A stretch of DNA of 28,991 bases, taken from contig CAYVKB010000028.1 in NCBI GenBank assembly GCA_964451985.1, positions 1 through 28,991 on the forward strand, read 5' to 3'. Positions 23,636 through 28,991 of the stretch are shown here, piece by piece; position 1 is the first letter of the stretch, and each line of letters begins with the position of its first letter. The notes beneath the pieces were generated by a model that ran no database searches, was not told the DNA's origin, and worked only from the letters and a program-made list of their open reading frames with translations. Origin of the DNA: GBS-DC sp964451985 (GTDB lineage: Bacteria > Armatimonadota > Fimbriimonadia > Fimbriimonadales > GBS-DC). Position numbers and translations under genes: made by a program.

Positions 23636-23845
23636 TCAGACGCTTCCCTCGCGTCGTTTCTCGTTGATAACAGTCTGAATCCGCGCGATATTGCGCTTGA
23701 GCTGGCGCATTGAGTCCGTGTCCTTTAGTTGCCCGACAGTTTTCTGGACTCGCGTGCGGTACTGCTCCGTACGCAGGTTATCGAGTTCTTTTTGCAGTTC
23801 AGCTAAGGTCATACGGCGCAGTTGTTCGGGGTTGAGCGGTTTCAT
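23636..23845 (-). CDS. rpmC: 50S ribosomal protein L29
   Basis: The 69-residue uL29 is two helices at the tunnel exit, where it helps dock trigger factor and SRP. LRRMTLAELQKELDNLRTEQYRTR and RQLKRNIARIQTVINEKRRE are typical. Its ATG overlaps the rplP stop in an ATGA; GGAGG lies inside the rplP end. Confidence 0.97.
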   Translation of the reverse strand: MKPLNPEQLRRMTLAELQKELDNLRTEQYRTRVQKTVGQLKDTDSMRQLKRNIARIQTVINEKRREGSV

Positions 23846-24297
23846 GCGCTTTCACCTCCTGCCGTTTCGGTCTCTGTGCCGAGTTGGAAGTCGGTACGCG
23901 AGACGATTTTTGTTTTGATGGGGAGTTTGTGGCTGGCGCGTCGGAGCGCTTCACGAGCGCGGGCTTCATCCACGCCACCGAGTTCCATAATCACTCGTCC
24001 ACGCTTGACGACGGCGACCCAGCCTTCCACGCTCCCCTTACCCGACCCCATGCGCGTTTCGGCGGCGCGCTTGGTGTAGGGCTTATCGGGAAAGATACGG
24101 AACCACGTTTTGCCGCCTCGGCGCAGGTAGCGCACGATGGCGACGCGGGCGGCTTCCATCTGGCGGTTCGTGAGCCAAGCAGGCTCCATCGCGACCAGCC
24201 CGAAATCACCGAAGTGCAGCTCGCGTGCGCCTTTCGAGACGCCCTTACGCCGTCCGCGCTGCTGTTTACGATACTTAGTTCGTTTCGGCATCAACAT
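23842..24297 (-). CDS. rplP: 50S ribosomal protein L16
   Basis: The 151-residue uL16 helps organise the A site and peptidyl transferase region. MPKRTKYRKQQRGRRKG, FGLVAMEPAWLTNRQMEAAR, MGSGKGSVEGWVAVVKRGRV and the LPIKTKIV end are family traits. About ten polar residues extend the usual C-terminus. GAGGTGA precedes the first ATG by about six bases; an in-frame ATG two codons later is possible. Confidence 0.98.
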   Translation of the reverse strand: MLMPKRTKYRKQQRGRRKGVSKGARELHFGDFGLVAMEPAWLTNRQMEAARVAIVRYLRRGGKTWFRIFPDKPYTKRAAETRMGSGKGSVEGWVAVVKRGRVIMELGGVDEARAREALRRASHKLPIKTKIVSRTDFQLGTETETAGGESA

Positions 24298-24308
24298 AGC
24301 AATTCACC

Positions 24309-25223
24309 TCACTCTTCAACAATAGGCGTTTCGCCGGAGGGTACGCTGGGAGGCGGCGTGTCAGGTCCTGACGGTCGGGGTCCTCGTCCGCCCGCGCTGC
24401 GTCCACCGCCTCCACCACCGCCGGGGCGTCCCCCGCCTCCACCGCCGCGTCCACGGCGTCGGCGTCCGGGCTGGCGCTCACCCACTCCGCCGCGTCCGGG
24501 CGCGGCCGGGCGTGCCCCTCGACGCCGCTCACTCGGTGTCGCCGAGTCCGGCGTGGTGACCGACGAGAGCAGAATCCGCCGCTCCGACAGCGGGATATCG
24601 CCTTTGTAAATCCATACTTTCACACCAATCGTGCCGTAAATCGTGTAAGCGGTTGCGAAGCCGTAGTCGATATCCGCACGCAGGGTTTGCAGCGGCACGC
24701 GTCCCCAGCGGTCCCACTCGGTGCGGGCGATTTCCGCGCCGCCCAATCGCCCGGCGACCATCACTTTGATGCCGCGCAGGTTCATGCGCTGAGCGCGTGC
24801 GAGTGTCTGACGAATTGCGCGACGGTGCGAGATACGGCGCTCCAGCTGGTTTGCGATGTTCTCCGCTACGAGCTGCGCGTCCTGGTCAGGATTGCGCACA
24901 TCTTCCACATCGATGCGGATTTCGGGCTTGTTGGGATGCAGCGCTTTGTGGATGGCACGTGTGACCTCTTCGATACCCTGCCCGCCACGCCCGATGATTT
25001 GACCGGGGCGTGCCGCATAGATAATCACACGCACGATGTTCGCCGCCCGCTCAATCTCGATGCGCGAGATGCCCGCGCTGTACCAGCGCTTCTTAATCGC
25101 CTGCCGTATCAGGTAGTCTTCATACAGCGTGTGGCGATATTGTTTCTTTGGCGCGTACCAGCGGCTTTCCCAGTCGCGCGTGACGCCCACACGAAAACCG
25201 ATTGGGTTGATTTTCTGACCCAT
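24309..25223 (-). CDS. rpsC: 30S ribosomal protein S3 with Arg/Gly-rich C-terminal tail
   Basis: The 304-residue uS3 sits at the mRNA entry channel. MGQKINPIGFRVGVTRDWES opens it, the KH-type loop IIGRGGQG is at 76-83, and the C-domain ends about residue 217 with GDIPLSERRIL. Typical bacterial S3 is 210-240 residues; here an added tail of roughly 85 residues follows, with a stretch at 233-283 made mostly of Gly and Arg, then a Pro/Ser/acidic end. Its ATG overlaps the rplV stop by one base (TAATG). Such tails may bind RNA; the role is unknown. Confidence 0.97.
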   Translation of the reverse strand: MGQKINPIGFRVGVTRDWESRWYAPKKQYRHTLYEDYLIRQAIKKRWYSAGISRIEIERAANIVRVIIYAARPGQIIGRGGQGIEEVTRAIHKALHPNKPEIRIDVEDVRNPDQDAQLVAENIANQLERRISHRRAIRQTLARAQRMNLRGIKVMVAGRLGGAEIARTEWDRWGRVPLQTLRADIDYGFATAYTIYGTIGVKVWIYKGDIPLSERRILLSSVTTPDSATPSERRRGARPAAPGRGGVGERQPGRRRRGRGGGGGGRPGGGGGGGRSAGGRGPRPSGPDTPPPSVPSGETPIVEE

Positions 25224-25618
25224 TAGTTCTGCTCCTCCTGCTGCTGCGCGGCGGTTGACGCGGCTTTCCGCGCGGTCGGGCGCGGTTTCGGCGTAGCAAC
25301 GCCCAGCTCGATGGTCACGTGGCTGGTGCGCTTAAGAATCCGATACGCTCGCCCGCGGTCTTTGGGCAGAATCCGTTTCCAGCGCGGACCCTCGTCCACA
25401 TAAGCACGCTCGATGTAGAGCATATTGGGCGACAGCCCGTCGTTGTGCATCGCGTTCGCGACCGCCGATTCGAGCACTTTCTTCGCGACTCGCGCCGATT
25501 TATTGGGTAGGCGCTGGAGTATCACCATCGCCTCACCGACTGGCTTCCCGCGCACAAGGTCTATTGCCAAGCGTGCCTTGCGCGGAGGTATCCGAACATG
25601 TCGTGCAACCGCCTTCAT
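25223..25618 (-). CDS. rplV: 50S ribosomal protein L22
   Basis: The 131-residue uL22 has a hairpin lining the peptide exit tunnel, the target of macrolide-resistance changes. KAVARHVRIPPRKARLAIDLVRG opens it, and RGRAYRILKRTSHVTIELG is the conserved tip and strand. A short Ala/Gln/Glu-rich tail (AASTAAQQQEEQN) follows. GGAGG lies five bases before the ATG. Confidence 0.98.
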   Translation of the reverse strand: MKAVARHVRIPPRKARLAIDLVRGKPVGEAMVILQRLPNKSARVAKKVLESAVANAMHNDGLSPNMLYIERAYVDEGPRWKRILPKDRGRAYRILKRTSHVTIELGVATPKPRPTARKAASTAAQQQEEQN

Positions 25619-25628
25619 AATTGCCTCC

Positions 25629-25922
25629 TTATCGCTTCCTGACCTTACTGGTCTTCTCCGAGTCCTTATGCCCGCGGAAGGTGCGGGTGAGGGCGAACTC
25701 GCCGAGTTTGTGCCCCACCATCTGCTCCGTCACGTAGACGGGCACGTGCTTGCGTCCGTCGTGGACTGCGAAGGTCAACCCAATCATTTCGGGCACAATC
25801 ATCGACCGTCGCGACCAGGTTTTGATGGGGCGTCGCTGGGTTTGGGGCTGCTCCAGCGTCGTCAGCACCTTTTTCATCAGTTTCGGGTCGACATAAGGTC
25901 CCTTCTTGAGTGAACGCGCCAT
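25629..25922 (-). CDS. rpsS: 30S ribosomal protein S19
   Basis: The 97-residue uS19 pairs with S13 in the head of the small subunit. MARSLKKGPYVDPKLMKKV, TWSRRSMIVPEMIGLTFAVHDG and HKLGEFALTRTFRGHK are signatures. GGAGG precedes the ATG by nine bases; rplB lies three bases upstream. Confidence 0.98.
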   Translation of the reverse strand: MARSLKKGPYVDPKLMKKVLTTLEQPQTQRRPIKTWSRRSMIVPEMIGLTFAVHDGRKHVPVYVTEQMVGHKLGEFALTRTFRGHKDSEKTSKVRKR

Positions 25923-25925
25923 AGA

Positions 25926-26750
25926 CTATTTCCTCCGTTTGAGAATGAATCGGCTGGTGCGCTTGTTGCGTCGGGTTTTGACTCCGAGCGCAGGTTTGCC
26001 CCACGGGGTTTTGGGATGTTTGAGACCGATGGGGGCTTTGCCCTCGCCACCGCCGTGCGGGTGGTCACGCGGCGTCATCGCCGAGCCGCGCACGTGGGGT
26101 CGGCGTCCCATCCAGCGGGATTTGCCCGCCTTGCCCCAGACTTCGTTTTCGTGGTCGAGGTTGCCCACTTGCCCGACAGTCGCGCGGCAGCGCAGGTGGA
26201 CAAGGCGCATTTCGCCGGAGGGCATGCGTAGGGTGGCGTAGTTGCCCTCTTTGGCGAGAATCTGTGCCGCTGCGCCCGCGCTGCGCACCAGCTGCCCGCC
26301 CTTGCCGGGATTGAGCTCGATGTTATGCACCAGCGTACCGACAGGAATATTTTGCAGCGGCAGCGCGTTGCCGGGCAAAATGTCGGCGTCGGGTCCGTTC
26401 ATCACGGTCGCGCCCACCTGCAGTCCGACAGGTGCGAGGATGTAGCGCTTCTCGCCATCCTCGTATTCCAACAGCGCAATCCGCGCGGAGCGGTTCGGGT
26501 CGTATTCAATCGCGACCACTTTCGCGGCGACGCCGTCCTTGTTGCGCTTGAAATCGATGATGCGGTAGAGACGCTTATTGCCCCCGCCGCGATGGCGCGC
26601 GGTCACGCGCCCCATATTGTTGCGCCCACCTGTCTTGCGCAGTCCCACCGTCAGGCTCTTCTCAGGCTCTTTTTTCGTAATCTCCTCGTAGGTCGAGGTC
26701 TGCATGAAGCGCCTGCCCGGTGAGGTCGGTTTCCATTTCTTGATCCCCAT
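25926..26750 (-). CDS. rplB: 50S ribosomal protein L2
   Basis: The 274-residue uL2 is needed for subunit joining and peptidyl transferase activity. GRVTARHRGGGNKRLYRIIDF and the MTPRDHPHGGGEG segment (about 225-237), which contains the conserved His near the active centre, are present. The basic C-terminus is KTRRNKRTSRFILKRRK. GGAGG lies five bases before the ATG. Confidence 0.98.
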   Translation of the reverse strand: MGIKKWKPTSPGRRFMQTSTYEEITKKEPEKSLTVGLRKTGGRNNMGRVTARHRGGGNKRLYRIIDFKRNKDGVAAKVVAIEYDPNRSARIALLEYEDGEKRYILAPVGLQVGATVMNGPDADILPGNALPLQNIPVGTLVHNIELNPGKGGQLVRSAGAAAQILAKEGNYATLRMPSGEMRLVHLRCRATVGQVGNLDHENEVWGKAGKSRWMGRRPHVRGSAMTPRDHPHGGGEGKAPIGLKHPKTPWGKPALGVKTRRNKRTSRFILKRRK

Positions 26751-26762
26751 AATTGCCTCCGT

Positions 26763-27053
26763 TTACAGACTAAAATCGTCGATGGTCTGGTCGGGCTTAA
26801 GCGTCACGATGGCTTTTTTCCATGCCTTCGTGTAGCCCTGACTGCGCATGCCCACGCGCTTGGGTTTGGGCTTGACCCACATCGTGCGCACCTTCACCGC
26901 GTCCACATTATAGAGCTGCTTCAGTGCGTGCTTGATATCGATTTTGGTGGCGTCGTTCGCCACTTCAAACAGGTACTGGTTGTTCAGCATCCGCAGCATC
27001 GTGCCTTTTTCGGTAATAAGCGGACGGATAATCACTTGAGCGGGATGTTTCAT
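26763..27053 (-). CDS. rplW: 50S ribosomal protein L23
   Basis: The 96-residue uL23 is a tunnel-exit protein that docks trigger factor and SRP. IIRPLITEKGTMLRMLNNQYLFEV and the WVKPKPKRVG loop identify it. I chose ATG 27053 because its overlap with the rplD TGA (ATGA) and the upstream GGAGG fit; a GTG at 27062 sits too close to that site. Confidence 0.97.
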   Translation of the reverse strand: MKHPAQVIIRPLITEKGTMLRMLNNQYLFEVANDATKIDIKHALKQLYNVDAVKVRTMWVKPKPKRVGMRSQGYTKAWKKAIVTLKPDQTIDDFSL

Positions 27054-27679
27054 TGCGCCCACACCTCCTCCATTTTCGCGAGGGCTTGCTGCGTGGCAAT
27101 AACGCGCCTTGCCGGGATAATTTCGTGCAGGGCGAACGCTGGCGCGATGCGCACAATCACATTCGGGATGTTACGGAACGACTTGAAGACATTCTCGCTC
27201 GGCTCGTGCAGAAGGATGAGGACTCGCTCGTTCTCGATACCCAGCGCTTTGAGCATCGCCGCCGCCTGCTTGGTCTTGATTTCGGGGAAGTTCAGCTCGT
27301 CGACCACCAGCAGCGCGCCGTTCTCGGCTTTATCGGCAAGCACGGTGCGGAAGGCGAGGCGTCGCTCTTTGCGGTTCACGATGGGCGCGTAGTCGCGCGG
27401 GGTGGGTCCGTGCACGATGCCGCCCTTGCGCCAGTGCGGAGCACGAATAGAGCCTTGACGGGCGCGTCCCGTATGCTTCTGGCGCCAGGGTTTGCGCCCG
27501 CCACCGCGCACTTCCGCTCGTCCTTTGGTGTCGTGCGTGCCCTGTCGGAGGTGCGCCAGTTGCGCAACCACAGCGCGATGCACTGTCCCTTCCTTGCCCT
27601 TTGCGCCAAAAAGGCGGTCGCTGAGTTCGACCTCCCCAATCGCCTGACCTTGCTTATTATATAAATTCGCTTTCGGCAT
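27050..27679 (-). CDS. rplD: 50S ribosomal protein L4
   Basis: The 209-residue uL4 lines the exit tunnel with its long loop and represses the S10 operon in enteric bacteria. The loop contains GTHDTKGRAEVRGGGRKPWRQK and TGRARQGSIRAPHWRKGG (residues about 48-85). I chose ATG 27679, preceded by AGAGGTGA; an upstream GTG at 27688 overlaps that site. It follows rplC by 11 bases. Confidence 0.97.
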   Translation of the reverse strand: MPKANLYNKQGQAIGEVELSDRLFGAKGKEGTVHRAVVAQLAHLRQGTHDTKGRAEVRGGGRKPWRQKHTGRARQGSIRAPHWRKGGIVHGPTPRDYAPIVNRKERRLAFRTVLADKAENGALLVVDELNFPEIKTKQAAAMLKALGIENERVLILLHEPSENVFKSFRNIPNVIVRIAPAFALHEIIPARRVIATQQALAKMEEVWAQ

Positions 27680-27690
27680 AGAAATCACCT

Positions 27691-28548
27691 CTACTGTTTC
27701 TGCACATACACGATGGAGCCGCGTCCACCGGGGATTGCGCCTTTAATCAGCACGCGGTTTTGTCCCTCTAAAATCTTCACGATGGTCAGGTTGCGCGTGG
27801 TGATCTGCTCGCCGCCCATGCGTCCGGGGCTGCGTTTACCTTTGAACACGCGCTGCGGACCTGTTGCGCCGCTGGAGAGCGGTCGGCGGTGGGTCATCGA
27901 GCCGTGCGTCATAGGACCGCCAGCGAATCCGTAGCGGCGCACCACGCCTGCGAAGCCCTTGCCTTTGGAAGTGCCCGTGACTTTCACCGTCTCGCCTTCG
28001 GTGAACACGTGCTCGGCACGCACCTCCTGCCCACTCATCGCTTGTCCGTTGATAATTTCGAACTCTTTCAGGTGGCGCAGGGGTTTGTCCAGCGCCGCTC
28101 TTTTGAACACGCCCATCGTTGGCTTGTTCACACGCTGAGTTTTCACGGGTTCGAACCCGATTTGCGCCGCGTAGTAGCCGTCTTTTTCAGGCGTGCGCAC
28201 CTGTACCACATGGCAGGGTCCCAGCTCCACAACAGTCACGGCGACCATGCGTCCGCTCTCGTCGTAGATGTGGGTCATGCCGAGTTTACGCCCGATGAGT
28301 CCTTTCAGCACGGGCGGCGGGGGCAGCTCGCGCTTGGGCTTGACGGGCGTCCCTTCCGTAGGGGTGGCGGCGACAGGCTCCGCAGGTGTCGCTTCGGCTA
28401 CTGCTTCACCAGTGTCTGCACTTTCCGCCGCCTCAGCGGTTGGCTCCGCCGTCGCTTCCGGCGCAGCCGACGCCGTCTCTGCCGTCGTCTCTGGCTGCTC
28501 ACCGTTCGCCTGCGGGGTCTCTTCGGTTATTTGTTTCTCTTCTTGCAT
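27691..28548 (-). CDS. rplC: 50S ribosomal protein L3 with acidic N-terminal extension
   Basis: The 285-residue uL3 has a loop that reaches toward the peptidyl transferase centre. The core starts at residue about 82 with LKGLIGRKLGMTHIYDESG and keeps GTSKGKGFAGVVRRYGFAGGPMTHGS and RSPGRMGGEQIT. Normal length is about 205-215. The first 80 residues are a low-complexity run of Ala, Glu, Pro and Thr, strongly acidic, ending in PKRELPPPPV. I chose ATG 28548, eight bases after GGAGG; a longer form from 28578 would overlap rpsJ. Confidence 0.96.
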   Translation of the reverse strand: MQEEKQITEETPQANGEQPETTAETASAAPEATAEPTAEAAESADTGEAVAEATPAEPVAATPTEGTPVKPKRELPPPPVLKGLIGRKLGMTHIYDESGRMVAVTVVELGPCHVVQVRTPEKDGYYAAQIGFEPVKTQRVNKPTMGVFKRAALDKPLRHLKEFEIINGQAMSGQEVRAEHVFTEGETVKVTGTSKGKGFAGVVRRYGFAGGPMTHGSMTHRRPLSSGATGPQRVFKGKRSPGRMGGEQITTRNLTIVKILEGQNRVLIKGAIPGGRGSIVYVQKQ

Positions 28549-28561
28549 CGCTACTGCCTCC

Positions 28562-28870
28562 CTATAGCTTAATCTCAATATCCACGCCGCTGGGTAAATC
28601 CAATCGCATTAATGCATCAATCGTGCGGTTGTTCGGGTCCAGGATATCGATGAGCCGTTTGTGAGTGCGGATTTCAAAGTGTTCCATGCCAATCTTATCG
28701 ATGTGCGGACCGCGAATCACGCAGAACTTGCGGATGTCGGTGGGCAGTGGCACGGGACCGCGCACACGCGCACCCGTATGCTGCACCTGCTCGACAATCC
28801 GTTTCACGGATTGATCCAGCACGCGATGGTCGTAGGCTCGTAGTCGTATCCTGATTTTGTCGCGTTTCAT
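28562..28870 (-). CDS. rpsJ: 30S ribosomal protein S10
   Basis: The 102-residue uS10 belongs to the head of the small subunit and, with NusB, to antitermination complexes. KIRIRLRAYDHRVLDQSVKRIV, GPVPLPTDIRKFCVIRGPH and HFEIRTHKRLIDI are typical. GGAGGAGAGG precedes the ATG. It heads the S10 cluster; a promoter-like -10 box lies 33 bases upstream, in the gap to tuf. Confidence 0.98.
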   Translation of the reverse strand: MKRDKIRIRLRAYDHRVLDQSVKRIVEQVQHTGARVRGPVPLPTDIRKFCVIRGPHIDKIGMEHFEIRTHKRLIDILDPNNRTIDALMRLDLPSGVDIEIKL

Positions 28871-28889
28871 CGTCCTCTCCTCCAGAATC

Positions 28890-28920
28890 GGGGCGGAGGG
28901 GAATTATACCCAACCGCCCC
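28890..28920 (-). promoter_or_regulatory. S10-operon -10 box inside a GC-rich dyad
   Basis: On the minus strand TATAAT (28903-28908) lies between the inverted arms GGGGCGG (28920-28914) and CCGCCCC (28896-28890), with an inner GGG/CCC pair. The best -35 at 17 bp (TACATC) is weak. The dyad may be a regulator site at the promoter, or a hairpin at the tuf transcript end; the two are not exclusive. Confidence 0.5.
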
Positions 28921-28936
28921 AACCTGATGTATCGTA

Positions 28937-28991
28937 TTAGTCCAGCATCTCCGTGACGACGCCCGCGCCCACCGTGCGACCGCCCTCGCGA
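28937..28991 (-). CDS. tuf: Elongation factor Tu, C-terminal end (partial)
   Basis: Only the last 17 codons and the TAA are inside the window. They read REGGRTVGAGVVTEMLD, the highly conserved EF-Tu end (domain 3). The gene continues past the right edge. EF-Tu just ahead of rpsJ shows that the str operon runs into the S10 operon here; the housekeeping fusA would be expected further right. Confidence 0.93.
   Translation of the reverse strand, partial: REGGRTVGAGVVTEMLD

Overview
The window reads as a bacterial chromosome segment of moderately high GC, dominated by one very long leftward (minus-strand) run of translation genes. Reading leftward from the right edge: the 3' end of tuf (end of the str operon), the S10 cluster (rpsJ, rplC, rplD, rplW, rplB, rpsS, rplV, rpsC, rplP, rpmC, rpsQ, rplN, rplX, rplE), then the second part of the spc cluster (rpsZ, rpsH, rplF, rplR, rpsE, rpmD, rplO, secY, adk, map, infA, rpmJ) and the alpha cluster (rpsM, rpsK, rpsD, rpoA, rplQ), followed by truA, rplM, rpsI and purD. 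The Gram-positive-like order, Zn-binding forms of S4, S14, L36 and adenylate kinase, a PEP-CTERM-type sorting tail on a secreted nuclease, and families of dispersed GC-rich palindromes suit a deep-branching, probably thermophilic, Gram-negative-walled lineage. Armatimonadota is my best guess, but it is inferred, not proven.

The left 6 kb is accessory. A two-domain M16 zinc peptidase is followed with overlapping stop/start by a membrane J-domain protein. A type IV-pilin-like gene converges on the latter. Then come a HesB/IscA Fe-S carrier with an extra cysteine tail, a 340-bp repeat-rich intergenic region, and a secreted endonuclease/exonuclease/phosphatase-family protein.

The most unusual point is the break in the otherwise canonical ribosomal array. 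Between rplE and rpsZ sit an orphan CcrM-like adenine methyltransferase and a second-type elongation factor G (EF-G2 class, lacking the catalytic histidine of true EF-G). The break is bordered by two families of palindromic repeats on the rplE side. A well-formed promoter (TTGAAA, 17 bp, TATAAT) restarts transcription just ahead of rpsZ, and a promoter plus possible attenuator lies ahead of the EF-G2 gene. Further oddities are an Arg/Gly-rich tail on ribosomal protein S3, an acidic Ala/Glu/Pro/Thr extension on L3, a dyad around the -10 box of the S10 operon, and two possible small or decayed ORFs in the intergenic gaps. I see no tRNA, rRNA, CRISPR array or intact insertion sequence.
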